Shown: piece after piece, positions 1 to 12,482 of the stretch
How positions within the stretch are numbered: the first letter of the stretch is position 1
How the letters are laid out: each line of letters begins with the position of its first letter
Assembly (NCBI GenBank): GCA_001683735.1
Contig: LUGG01000019.1
Span: 62,001 to 126,000 of the forward strand
DNA from: Grifola frondosa
Taxonomy: Eukaryota; Basidiomycota; Agaricomycetes; Polyporales; Grifolaceae
Length of the DNA: 64,000 bases
Direction: 5' to 3'
Position numbers and translations under genes: made by a program
Notes under the pieces: generated by a model
Told to the model about the DNA's origin: nothing
Seen by the model: only the letters and a program-made list of their open reading frames with translations
The model's database searches: none

Positions 1-2204
1 AACGTCCTCAAAACCCGGTGAAGCTCTGGTCCAGGATCCTGCATACTATGTGGAATATGTTAGATGTAATTGTGGGATTACACGAATGAGCAACAACTCA
101 GAGATGTTGTGTATAGTTTTCTGAACTACATCGAGGGCAGCCACCTGCATAGGAGGTTCCCATTTGGGCTCGATAGCTAGCAATAGCGACTTTGCGGCCG
201 ATTCGGGGTTTGCATCCAGAAGTACGCGCATTCCATGGGCTACAGCATTGTTGTAAGATGTCGTTTCCAGAATGAAAGAACTGGTAATAACGCACCCGAT
301 ACTTTGAGCATATCAAGATGACGAGCGTACATGACGTTGTCGTTTAACGATTTGCCTAGCATTTCAACGATAGGCGACGTCTGAGCCAAATAGGTTGGAT
401 CTATCTCGAAGTATTCTTGCCATGCCTCGGCAATCCGTGTCGTGGTCAAGTTCTCATCCGCGAAGATCGTTTTGACTTCCTGCGGGAATTGCACTTTCCA
501 TTCATGCTTGTGTTCGATGACTGATATGTGAAGCTTTTGGCCATCTTGGACGATCCTCCCTCGGGCCAAATGTAACCTGCATGAAGATATTTAGTTTGAG
601 GTCGGTACATTTGCCGGGGAGCTTACCGCCATGTCATAGAGTCCCCATCCTTATACGACAACCGCTTCCATGGAATAAACTCAAATGCCTTCCACACACC
701 CTTCAGAGAACGATGTATTTTCAATTCTGTTTTCCACGGCTTTTCCTTCGAGGGATCAAATTTCAGTCCCTTCAGATGGCCTCGGACCGCATCCATGGCA
801 AGGATGGGTGGACAATGACAGGGGTTTGCTCTTCATCAATGAGACCACCACTATCCGCGAAAATATCAGAATAAACTATTGGAATATAGATTGAACTTAC
901 ACGTCAGAATGTGAACCATTGAACCAGACCTCTTTGACATCTACGCCAGCAGCTGTAGGGAGGTCTTTCCCTTTAGCATGATACCCCACGAGCATATTCG
1001 GGCAAGAATTTCACCGCGATATTCGTCCAAGGCAAGAGCGTGCCGCAAACAGCAAGTGGTACACGGATCATCTGTTCCAAGGCAAGTTCTTGCCTCTAAT
1101 GACTCCGATAGAAGATACCGTGTCCCTTAGAAGCATTGTCAGTTCTTTCCTCGGCTGATAGGTTGATAACCACACTTACCAGACCCCTACGAAATGCACT
1201 CGCACTTTCCTCGAGAATGCGACTTTGAAACGTTCGGGCAAACTCCGTCGATTGTCACGTTGTGCACTTGATGCAGCCTGTTCAGACATGGCGGAAGTTT
1301 GCCCTGTTTGCGGGAATTTGTCACACTGCTCCGCGCATCGAGCCACCGAATTTTCAGAGACGGGGGTCTGCTCTGTGGACAGCGATTTCTCCAGAGCATG
1401 ATTCGAAATTATAGGCTTCTCTCCTTCACGAGCCTCTTGTTTCAAGTCGTCATGGCTGGAGTGCTCATATAAAGAGTAGGCACTGCAGCGGTGTCAAAGT
1501 TTATCAATAGCTTGAATTTAATTTGGACGTACAATGGAATCTGTTCTTCGTTCCCTTTATGAATAAGCCCCACCTACGATTAATCATCACGATCAGCAAC
1601 TATGTCCGATCCAATTTGTCCTACCATATGAATCATTGCTGCAAGTGTACGAACTTGATAGGCGCCTCGAGAGAATCCTGCAAGACAAGTTAGACGTCGA
1701 TGCCAGCAGCCATGTTGGCGAGAGGGCTTACCGAATAGATATATTCTATCACCCTCTTGATAATGCTGCGAGAGCCATCGGTATGCCGCCTTGACAATTC
1801 TGTCAAAGTTCCTGTAGTATACCGGCCATGTATCAATAACTATCACATACGATTGACACACCCGTTTACATACCATGCAATTGCAAGGTCAATTTCACTG
1901 TCCATTACACGCTTCCAGTGACCGGGTGTCATCTTTGAAGGCTTGGCATATGTTCCAATGCCACTGTTATAGTACGTCAACTGCGTACTATCCTTGAGCA
2001 TCTGATTGTACAGCTCAATGATATTCGTATTCTGAAACATGCCGTCAGTTTACCGACGGTCAACATCAGAAGTAAACCAACCTTCTCGCCGAACTGCTGC
2101 GACGTGCCATCGATACATACTACTAGATTTCGACCACTTGATATAGACTTCTTCTGGTCCGCTCCAAAAGACTGGCAGGAGCTACAGGCGTATGGGGTGG
2201 CCAT
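1..2204 (-). CDS. DUF2235 (Tle1-like) hydrolase with helical C-terminus, copy A, partial
   Basis: Multi-exon minus-strand gene whose 3' end lies outside the left edge. The likely start is at 2204. The first exon carries GRNLVVCIDGTSQQFG, the opening strand of the DUF2235 domain, and a later exon near 1640-1680 carries the nucleophile elbow GFSRGAYQVRTLAAMI. DUF2235 is an alpha/beta-hydrolase domain related to bacterial Tle1 phospholipases; its substrate in fungi is not established. Exons after 1450 read through FSRKVRVHFVGVW, and the region below 570 encodes a helical extension matching copy B. Introns are short GT-AG. Three reading-frame breaks lie between about 980 and 1082 (for example CC at 1014-1015), and they look like insertions rather than deletions, so this copy may be decaying or mis-assembled. 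The family call is firm; function and integrity are uncertain. Confidence 0.75.
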
Positions 2205-3435
2205 ATTGGAGATCATAATCAGTGAGCAAGTCTGAGTGTAACTGGCGTAGAGAGTGAACGGAGATACCACCTCAGATATATGTATTTTTCGTATGCAATC
2301 CAACTTCCCCTTTGTCTGAGGGCTCACGACGAATGCCTTGAAACAACGTTCCAATGAAACGCTTCATGTCAGTCGATAGAAAGCAGAAAATGATCCAGCA
2401 CACACCGGGGTAGCATTGGCTGAGTGTCTATCTTCGGCTGAACGTAATCACAATGCATGAACAGTGTCTGAAGCTAGCGCGCGAATTTCAGTGGACAACA
2501 AACAGAGGACCAATGGAGTGCTCGACTCAGCGCTTGAAACAATATTGTGGCCGCGACATCACTTGCTGTGATCGTTCACTTGGTTGCACATACGTTGAAG
2601 AACGTGGGCACGCTGCATGTAGGCCCTTCGGGCGTGTTCAGAAGTACCAGAAGACCGATCAATTTTTAGAAGCACTCAACAGGCTTCCCATACATTGTTA
2701 TGCGTCGATAACGTGTATGGCCGCATTGTACGCGGTACAGAATTTATGGAACACGAAGATCCGCATTCGTTCCACTACTGTTGAGCAAGGTCATTATGTT
2801 GTATGTGATTCAGTATAAACATGCTTACATGTACTATTATTCCGTGACGCCTATTGGTCCAGAAGTGACACGCACCGATGTATGATGAATGTAGCACGCG
2901 AGTGCGCAAAAGCACAACACTATTCACCGTAGATGTCAACAACGAAATCAGCATGGAATACAATCCAGAAAGATAATGGTGCGAGCTTCAGAGAACTACG
3001 ACACATGTTCGCCTTGAGGTTCTCAAAATGGAGCGCCGAACACCACTCGTAGGTGCTCATGCGCGCTGAAGACGAATGTTGAGCAGAAACTTTCCGGGAC
3101 TCGAGGTGGATTTCCAGGACGTCGTCTATGCGGAGCTTCTGGGACTTCCATTCAAGCTGTAACTGCATTGGCCTCGAGTAGACACGCGCATAGAACACAT
3201 CTCAGCGGCAGGAAAGATTTAAATTTCAGGTGGACTCAAGCGCATAAGCCGTCCCGGAACTTGCCGTGATTCCCATATAATCGACTTCATCCATCGATAA
3301 GCTGCTAAATTAACGAAGCAAAATCGACCGCTTCCTCGCAGTTCCTCGGATAAGAAATGTTAAGGTAAAAAGGAGATTCTTGAATATATGACATATCAGA
3401 CTTCCATGCTGCATGGCCTATGATGCGATCATATA
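2205..3435. other. Intergenic region between the DUF2235 copies
   Basis: This stretch holds the promoter of copy A and the 3' flank of copy B. A 121-codon plus-strand open frame (2453-2818) has no recognisable domain, and I do not consider it a gene. No repeat or RNA gene seen. Confidence 0.5.
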
Positions 3436-6400
3436 TTACTCAGACTGAGGGGAAGTTTGGGGCTCCGAGGCGGACGAATTCTGTATCTCGTGCTGTTGTT
3501 TTGTATTCTGCCCTTCGGGTTGTAGCTTCTGCCATATGTCCTCTATGGAACATCGTCATCGTATCAAGCTCTTTCAAGAACAGCGCCAACAAGTCTATGA
3601 CTCACCAAACTTTGCAAATTGCGCCAGAGTCGCCCTGCATTGCGACCGAATCTCCTCATCGTGATTGTTCCAGACTTTTCCAAAGTCGAACCATTTCAGG
3701 GGACTTGTTGGTTGATCTCCAGCCATTGAGCGAAGGAATGCGACTGTCCAAAGCATCTATTCAGCACAAATAGATATTACAGGAAATATCAGCCCAACCG
3801 TGCCGAGGCAATGCCTCCAATAGGAGAAGAGCAACACGAACGACCTTCCCGTTGCCGGAATTGAGAACCGTGGCCAGAGAGTGGAGAAGTTCTGTGGTTA
3901 AGATATCGCCGGATGTTTTATCTATGTGGCGAAAGGTTAATTTGAACGCTTGTAAACGCGAGCTGCTCACCATCAGCATGGTCAATCACAAATCGGATTG
4001 TGTGCAGGCAATGAATCTGCGCATCTGGACCCCAGAAGTCATCGGCTAACTGATGCAACAGTTGTGTCATCAATCCGTTCTTTAGCATGCAACGACGGGT
4101 ATCATCTATATCCTTGTCATTGTTTAGCCTATTCTTGTCGAAGATACATTTTACTCACCGTCTCTGATCAACAGTCCAACCACGTCCAGGGATATTTGGC
4201 GAACCAGCCCATGCTGACGAGTCAAAAGGACCATAATTGGAAGTAGTATTGCAGAGTGAACCGAATATAAATCGACTGGAAAGAAACATAGTACAAGTCC
4301 CCGATTTTTGATAGCCCGTGTGGAAGTGAATAATACCTTGGTAATAGACCAAATGGTTCACTATCTTGAGGGCCTTGACACAAATCTTCCAATCCCTACT
4401 ACGCAGAAGGTTGGACAAATGGTCGAGGGTTCGGTGTGCGAACAGCTGGTCTCGACACTTCTCTGGATCACTGTGAGATACGTAGAGTAGGGCATCAACA
4501 AGAACTAAAACTAACTGTATAGGAGAAGCTGGTCCACAATATGCAAGTATTGCAGATTGATATTGACATCGTCGCCAACCATACGTGACAAATTCGGGAT
4601 TACATCGTATTTGACGATTCGTGCACACCACCTCGCTATCCAATAGAGATTAGTCTCGAATGATCCTCGACTACATCCCACTCGCCTTTGTAAAACTGCG
4701 TAGCAAACGCAGCAGCTGTTACACGATGCTTAAAATCGTCATCCTCAAGTAATGTCTTCAAAACGATAGAAAGTTCGAGTCCAGGGTCTTGTATGCTAGG
4801 GAGATATTTGAGATGGGCGATAATATTGAAAGGTTGATAGAGGCTAAAGACGTACTCTGATATGTCGTCTCTGCCCTTCCGCACCGCATCGAGTGCTCCT
4901 ACTTGCACTGACGGCTCCCATCCGCGTCTGATGCTTAGCAGCAGACGGTTTGCTAGGCCATCTATCTTCACAATAGTAGTAATCACTTCCGCTACAAAAT
5001 AAGTGATCTATCAATAAACGTAATCGGACTAGCGTTTCGTGACGTACGTGGTGCCGCTACTGAAATTAGGTGACGGACCCAGAGGGTGGCCTCTTCGAGG
5101 TTGGATTCGTTGAGGAATGTTGTGATTACACTTGACGTTGGCGTTCAGGTGAAAACATCCAGTTCTAGTGCGTCTTTCCATTCTCCGGTCCATTCCATGG
5201 ACTCCTCGTGGCCTTTGCCTATTAGTGTCGTCCAATGCTTCTCCGTGGGCAAACGAGGTCGAGCCTTCGGCACATATGGTGATGGACAAAAGGCCACCGA
5301 GATATGGACTTTTTGACCCGGTTGAATACGTCTGCCTTTACCTCGATGTGGTCTGTAGGCAACCTCATCAACGCAAAATGCATATGCATAAAACAAGAAC
5401 CTAAGAACCTACCTCCTTGTGTCATTACCGGTACCATATGATATTCGCTTAACAGGCAAGTACTCCAGTATCGTCCACATGGTGCTCATAGATTGATGTA
5501 TCTGCCACCCTGAGCGTACTGGGCTCCTTTCCACGCTCGAGCGTCCGGGATATTTATCAAATTTGAGTCCTAACATAGCTGCTTCATAGCTGATCCATAG
5601 ATAGGATGGATGACGTAGGTGTGGATCTGAGTTTCTAACCTGGCCGCCACCACTAAAGACCGAATTTGTCAGTGCCGCTCCGAGAACGCAACCGAAGAGT
5701 ACTTCAATCTAACTCACATATCAGAATGTGAACCGCTGAACCACACCTCTTTGACACGATGGGTTGACGGCTTCTCTGGGCGCTCTCCCGAGCTCTTGCC
5801 CAACATACTGCTTCCGCGGGCATATTCAGGCTGGAATTTTACCCGGCATTCGTCCAAGGCAAGGGCATGGCGAAAATAGCACATGGTGTCAGGGTTCTCA
5901 GTCCCGGGCAAGGTCTTGTGTCTGATAAGTCCAACAGAAGACACCGTATCCCTACAGACCATAAGTATGCCAAACGGACAAAATAGCGATGAGGAGCGTA
6001 CCAGACTCCAACAAAATGCACCTTTACATTTCTGGAGAACGTTTCCTTAAAGCGTTGAGCTTGCTCAAGCTTGGGTGGTATCGCCTCTTGAGAACGTTTC
6101 AGAAATCGCTTGACGGCTCGGGGAATGCAATTCAACATCTTGGACACAAGTGTTTTCTTGTCTGCAACCTCCTCTGCATCATCCGCACTCTCGTATAGAG
6201 CATATGCACTGCCGCGGTGTCAAAATTACAGACAGCCACAATGTTATGTTATACAACTTACAATGGAATTTGCTCTTCATTTCCCTTGTGGATGAGGCCC
6301 ACCTTTCACCGACTATTATTTACATATACGGAGCTCATATTCATATGTTCATACCTTGTCGATCATTGCTGCCAGAGTACGCACTTGGTAGGCTCCACGA

Positions 6401-6924
6401 GAGAATCCTGGATACCGTCCAGGCATGAATGGAAATATCAATAGACGATACCGAGACGAATATTACCGAACATAAATATCCTATCGCCATCTTGATAATT
6501 TTCGGCCAGCCATCGATACGCACGCTTCACCGTTTGGTCGAAATTCCTAGGACAACGTCGAACAACTATATGGTAGCCCAAGATTTACATACGCACCAGG
6601 CAATCGCAAGGTCAATCTTGCTGTCAACCACCTGCACCCAATGACGGAGTGTCTTTCTTGACGGTTTGGCATATGTTCCGATGCCGCTGTTGTAGTAGGT
6701 CATTTGCGTCTGGTCCTTAACGAGTTGACTATATAACTCGATAACATTCGTATTCTATTATATGTTGTCAGCTCATCGAAGTACATGGAGTCCGTACATG
6801 CTGATGAGCAACTTACTTTTGATCCGAACTGCTGCGAGGTGCCATCAATGCACACCACCAAATTTCGGCCCTTTTTGGCCGACGGACTCTCTGGAAAACA
6901 GGTGCAAAATTGTGGGTTGGACAT
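3436..6924 (-). CDS. DUF2235 (Tle1-like) hydrolase with ARM-like C-terminal repeats, copy B
   Basis: Intact-looking multi-exon tandem paralogue of copy A. The start at 6924 opens a cysteine-containing N-terminus followed by GRNLVVCIDGTSQQFG. The exon at about 6720-6760 encodes NTNVIELYSQLVKDQT, and the nucleophile elbow GFSRGAYQVRTLAAMI lies near 6360-6412. The exon at 5840-6147 ends in FVGVWD, and the next contains SVGLIRHKTLPGTENP and HALALDECRVKF, both typical of DUF2235. From about 5400 down to 3436 the product continues for several hundred residues as alternating helices (for example CVKALKIVNHLVYYQ and VVRVALLLLEALPRHGW), which I read as ARM/HEAT-like repeats. The final exons end in a Q/S-rich tail with a TAA at 3436-3438. 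DUF2235 at the N-terminus is secure; the repeat class is inferred from helical periodicity. The bacterial relatives are lipases, and no substrate can be assigned here. Confidence 0.8.
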
Positions 6925-9168
6925 TCGGCGATGCAGTGATGGAGACAATAGCCCAAGATCGCTAGGATGTACTTGGAGAGGAAGAACGGGAAGCCTAAAG
7001 ATCATATATCTGTGGTAATCCCTTATCAGGTGTTGAAGTAGGTTCCATTCCATGTCGCAGATGGATAAGCGAACACTACGTTGAGGTCCTGAAACAACGT
7101 TTTTTGCGGAAGCGGTTCATATCCGGTGGATTGTTGGCTGCGTACAGCAGAATCCGTGAAGAATTTTAGCGATATTCACCGTAGAGTTTGAAGAGTGCTC
7201 TCTTCATTATGAGCATTTTGCGTTGGACGTTGGACGACGACAATGAAGCGAAATGAAGTTAACTATGCGCCTTTTGTGGTAATTGCGGCAGTCGTATGTT
7301 TCTTTGGGGTAAGGCGCAAATTCATTCTATCTAGTGCAGATAATCTGACCTGGGATATAGTTGACGGTTTGGTTCCCAATTCATCTTTACAGTACCATTC
7401 GGGGTGTCACGCCCATAGTTGACCGATACACGGAGCTGGGAACCCCCATGACATGATACATATTGAATATATGCATGAGCCTTAGGACCATTCGAAGCTA
7501 TGTAGAAACTCACCACAGTTTCCAATTCGACAACGACGGATTTGGAGCAGCATGCTCATCCCAAGGGCCGGTATTTGCATTGAGGATAATTATAGCACCT
7601 CTAGTTCATCAACTCGTGTCGCCACCTGTACGTGCATGGGTTGGCCGTTCAGGCCCGCAGCGAGCCATGGCCTGAGGCGTCCAAATTTAGGGGCACTGCC
7701 TCGCCAACATATGCTGAGAGCACCACCGCATGTTGGTTGAAACAACGTACGAGGTCCAGTGTCCTTACGAGCACACACTCGGGTCAACAAGAGGACGTGG
7801 AGACGTAAACCAAAGGGACACCTGGACATGTCCCCATGCAGCCTAGTACGAATCAAAACAAATGAGTTGTTTGGTCAACGTAGACGCCAGCGGCCCTACG
7901 CCGAAGTCAGAAGGATCACCCAATCAGGTAGGACAATGGCTTCGAATCGCATAATTTGAGCAGCTTTGACCAGTCACACGCATACGGATCATCGCTACTG
8001 CATGCATCCATGATCGGAGACACGCCGGCCTTGCACATCACGGAAGTATTCCTGAGTGCACGACAATATTTACGGTACATACAACCTGTCAGGGCAGAGC
8101 GTTACCGATGACCACGACTCTGAGAGTAGGGATAGTAACGTACTTAACTCGTAACAACGTGAGGAAAGCGAACACGATTTGATTGGGCAAGTCGATGGAT
8201 CCGGGAGACACTACAAAAGGAGCATCGACCGCCTCCCGAAAACCAAAATTGCAATCACGAAGGAATGTTACCTGAAGCTCGATCGACAACAGCTGGTAAT
8301 TGTCCTACACATCATCGCAATAAAACATAGACATGTCGTCTGCGGAACACTAGTTCCAAATCGATTGAACGTAAGTCAAACGACTGCGGCACGTTTAGCG
8401 CTAGGACGATATGGAAGGCAGTGTATCAAGCGATGTCTGGCCCACGATGAAAGCTCCGTTGAACACGAGTTTTCCGTGCTTGCAACAGATCGTGTGATAC
8501 AACATATACAGGAGGAGAGAACCAGTCCGAACCAATAAAATTCTCCTGAGAATAACCAAATGTCAAATCGGAGTGTAAACGCCTGCCCTTCCATTCAAGA
8601 ATTAACGCCCAAGTATACACGCAGTAAAAACTAACTCGAGACAACACACCGGATATGTATTATAATTGTAGCCACTGCGAAGTTGTGAGCTCAGATTTTG
8701 AAGTTTGGTGGATATCCACGACGACATGTTGAATGGAGTTCCACCAGAGAACGTGGAAAGAACTCAAGTCTGAAAAGTCATAAATGTATGCGAGTCTTCG
8801 TTCTACTTTCTCTGATAGAAACATCATGAGCAACCTCGAACTTTGGCATTGGAATGTGCAGGAGTGCGAAGGGGTTGGGCGGTTGAGAAGATATCAGGCG
8901 CTCTCAGGACCGATGAGCGCGCGCATCATGAGCTAAGTGATTGGACCTAGCACTAAAAATGATATCACTAGCACATCGAGCATATTATTATGTGGTATAT
9001 CTGTGGAATGAATAGCGATGTGGTACTGTAGTAATTACAGGTGAGATGGGAGGCAGCATTTATGTTACAACAATGTCCGTCAAAATACGTCAAAGTACGT
9101 CAAAGTTCTGAGCCAACACAATTATGTGTCGCAAAGTATACTAAGATGCTAGTTCAATTAACAGAGCA
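6925..9168. other. Gene-poor 2.2-kb region
   Basis: No convincing exon chain on either strand. Short open frames (for example 8179-8538 plus, 7590-7856 minus) lack recognisable domains and do not chain through splice sites. A small direct repeat based on GTCAAAATAC/GTCAAAGTAC lies near 9078-9104. Confidence 0.5.
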
Positions 9169-9726
9169 TCAAGACTCCACAATCAGCGTGGTATTTAACA
9201 CCTCGAGGAAAGGGAATGGGCCCGCCTATAACAACATTCAATGTTAGTTCGTCCATTCGACAGATACATATATATGGTACTTACGCCGATAAGCGAGAAG
9301 TGCGATACCGAGAGCGATGCCTGGCCATTTGGCAACGATGTTGGCACCTGCACAGTGAAGTTCTGGTACGGTGGCTTGGACGGCTCGTCGAAGTGGAACT
9401 GCGGATCGTACGGCCCACTATAGAGGATCTGGCCAAGTACTTCGCTAACGTTAAACGTTGCACATTCATTGTCCACACGGCCAACACAAGTCGCGAGCCC
9501 GATCACAATCGCGATCTCTTGAGAGCCAGTGAGGGTGTCCTATGCAGGAACGAAACACGTTGGAATGACGAAAATGAGTTGAGTACTGGAGACGTACGGG
9601 TCTGTCGACCTCGACGGTGATATTGCTTCCTGGCGTGACTGTCGAGAACTCCGCCGGAGCGCCAATTGCGCACCCCTGCGCGAGAGCGGAAGCAGCGAGG
9701 CAGGCAAGGACGAAGAGTGACTTCAT
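9169..9726 (-). CDS. Small secreted protein of unknown function
   Basis: Three-exon gene encoding about 150 residues. The start at 9726 opens a clear signal peptide (MKSLFVLACLAASALAQ, cleavage expected after the AQ). The mature chain begins with a short segment containing TPGSNITVEVDRP. The second exon (about 9285-9560) holds TGSQEIAIVIGLATCV and PYQNFTVQVPTSLPNGQA, and the last exon ends in EVLNTTLIVES. Introns GTACGT...CATAG and GTAAGT...TATAG restore one frame exactly. Similar signal-peptide proteins with a V-D-R-P-x-T-L-T-G-S pattern recur in wood-decay basidiomycetes as uncharacterised secreted proteins; that resemblance is from memory. There is no catalytic motif, and the beta-strand-like composition suggests a small extracellular beta-sandwich. 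The gene reads through without frame breaks. Confidence 0.8.
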
Positions 9727-11084
9727 GATGCTGTTTTCTACTATGCTGAGCTTGAGCGGAGGAGGAAGAGGGAGGAGGAATTAGTAGTGCGGGGATGGTT
9801 ATGATCAAAGTCGGGTTGACTGGAGCGCAAATGCTGGTGGCGGGCTTACTTTTATATGCTAGCAGATGGCTGTACATGCTGACGAGCCGCCATGCGCCGA
9901 CCCGGAAATTGAAACTTCCCTGCGCATGACCAAGAGTCGGCAAGAATGGCATCGGAATGGATCCATTCGGGTTGAGGCGTCCATCGGCCATCGAGGACCG
10001 TGGTGATTTTTCCAGATCCTTTGATCATCGTCGTTCATCGCCTGAGTGAACAAGAAAATACGAGACAAGTCCCGAGTCTGGAGAGCTCCGTGAAAGACTA
10101 GCTGCACTGCAGCCACAGTCATGAAAACCATAGCCGTCTAGAGCGAGACGCCTACGCAGGACTCTCCGGGCGCATGATGAAACGACGTCATGCGATTCCG
10201 CAATCTCAATCAAGTAATTATGAACGCCATCGTGGGGAAGCATACGAACGTGCCCACCATAAACATCCAAGTGACCTGGCAGAAAGTTTTGTCCTCAACG
10301 TTGAGAGACACACATGGAAGGATGAGACCTCAATGATTCAGAAGTGAACAAGCACGCGAAGTATAGCGCGCAAACCTGTGCGCACAGCTGTGCATAGAGC
10401 TGCGCAAAAGCCGGCGTACATACCCCATGCGTGGTTATATGCTGATGACGAAGAATGTTGCGACTCACGTAGACCGAAAGCTCAGTCGCCAATTCCCTCG
10501 CTCATCGAACTACGGATATATCCTCCTGTATAATATATGAAGGGGCACTTGTAAACCAACCCGAGGGAGTGAGGGAGTGAGAATGATCTTCAGAAAAAAG
10601 AGATATATCAATGGGTCCGGGATAGCAAGTTTCCGAAGACGGCGACGATAACAGGCCCATCTAGAAAAGCTTGAAGTCTTTGAGGCAAGAGCAATAGAAG
10701 CGAGATAAAGTTTGATTGCCCAGTGCAACATCAATGCTAGTATGGGCGGTACACCATGGCATCAGTAAAAATCCGGGAACCTCGAGCCTTGCAAGAGTAG
10801 AACTAGAAGAGTTTCACTATCAGAAAGATGAAGGCTGAAACTGCTGAGCACGTAGAAAAGGCTGTACGCAATCCACGTGATAGTGACGCGACGCGACGCG
10901 TCAACGTCACGGGCCATCTTTCTAGCTCAGCACATAGCACGCAGTGCTTCCAGCCTTGCAACGCCTATTTGCTTCCCCGTACCTTTTTCACTCATCCCAC
11001 CTTGTTCTACACCCTGCGCGTGCTGTGCGCACCATCAAACCTCAAGCTCAGGCTGAGCAGAAGTAACACTTGATACGCCACGCC
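9727..11084. other. Intergenic region upstream of the ZIP gene
   Basis: No exon chain supported. At 10883-10910 a compact GC-rich block contains three GACGC units flanked by GTGACG and CGTCAC arms. These resemble CRE/ATF half-sites and lie about 175-200 bp upstream of the ZIP start. Whether they are functional is unknown. Confidence 0.45.
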
Positions 11085-12320
11085 ATGTCTGGACTTGTGT
11101 CTGTGCTCGTAATGTCTGCATTGCTGGGCGCTGCGGCGTTTGGGACCGGCATGTTACCCTTGTCTGTTGCATTCTCAAGTGAGTTCACGTCTCCGTGCAG
11201 GAGGCAGGGCATAATCAACCCCTCTGTAGAGTCTATCCTGGCGAAGCTATCTACTTTCGGAACAGGTCTGCTCTTAGGCGCAGCTCTTGGTGTCATCATC
11301 CCTGAGTACGTCCACTTCATTGTGCCTGTTTCATCGACATCTTTTCACGCAGCATCCAAGGGGGATTGAAACGCTCGTATCGCTCAATGCGTCCTCGGGC
11401 TCCCAGTTCCCGACGTCTACAATCGCGCTTTCGCTCTTGACAGGCTTCATGTTCATGCTCGTCGTGGAGCGTTTCCTCTCTCGCACTCGCACGCCCCCGC
11501 CATCCGCCCAGCGCACCCAGCCAGGTCCCCAAGCCAGACCAGCCCGCCAGCCCGCGCGGGGTGGTCGAGTTCGACGTCGAGCTCGGGGAGCTGGAGCGTA
11601 CGGAGGGCATTGAGCATGAGCCGTCTCCAGCGTCATCGGCGACCCCAGCATACCACTATACGGAGCCACCTGATGCGGAAACGAGGACGCGTGCATACCC
11701 ACTCACCCTGGGTCTCGTCGTGCATGCACTGGCGGACGGGCTGGCACTGGGCTCCGCTGCGCTTTCTTCCGCGGACTCCCGTGTACATTCTGGAGGCGTG
11801 GCACTCCCCTCCGGCCTTTCTATTGTGGTGTTCTTCGCGCTGATCATCCACAAAGGTCTGCTCTGGCTCTGGATGGTGTGACTGGAATCAACTTATACTG
11901 GGAATTCACAGCACCGACGGCTCTGGCTCTGACGACGTCCCTGCTCTCGACATCTTTGCCGCATGCGGAGTGTAAGAAGCACCTCGCGATATTCAGCGCG
12001 GCGACGCCGCTCGGCACGCTCGTGTCGTATGCCGTACTCTCATTCTTTGGGAACAGCAGCGGGAGCAACTGGCCTGGCATCGCGCTGCTTTTCTCGGTGC
12101 GTTGCACTGTCTGTGCCACTGCTTTTGATTGACGACTGACTGTACTATCTAGGGAGGGACATTCCTTTACGTCGCCACAGTCCTGCAGCCTGTGCTGGGA
12201 CACTCGTCCGCATCAGAAGATATATCAGAGAAAGCGCGCACATTTTATATCATCTTGGGCATGCTCGTGCCGTATTCTATCGGTGCGATCTTTGGCGATG
12301 ACCATGGACATGGAGCATAA
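11085..12320 (+). CDS. ZIP-family zinc/metal transporter (ZIP9/ATX2-like)
   Basis: Multi-pass membrane transporter of the SLC39 superfamily, expected to move Zn or Mn into the cytosol from the Golgi or cell surface. The first ATG is at 11085. The segments in order are an N-terminal membrane helix (LLGAAAFGTGMLPLSVAF), then STFGTGLLLGAALGVIIPE with the helix-2 Pro-Glu, a helix ending FMFMLVVE, a His-containing loop, the metal-site helix HALADGLALGSAALS, HK...APTALALTTSLLS, and a C-terminal GGTFLYVATVLQPVLGH followed by GDDHGHGA. Four or more short introns. Two one-base breaks fall in the cytosolic loop, at CC 11475-11476 and the G run 11558-11561; adding one base at each restores a single frame. 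The family is closest to ZIP9 by motif order. Confidence 0.88.
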
Positions 12321-12482
12321 GCTATGGGGTACCAATCAGAGGAATCGTCTACAACAATCTTGTGTATTTTATTGCATGTGTAATGATACAGATCCCTTCC
12401 AATGAAACAAAGAATGAGGACAATTCTGCGACTCTTATACGAAACCCAAATCTCTGCTTCCGTGTTTCTGATGACCATTCCG

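Noticed and set aside
2453..2818. 121-codon plus-strand frame between the DUF2235 copies
   Set aside because: No domain, no splicing context, and cysteine-rich composition typical of chance frames.
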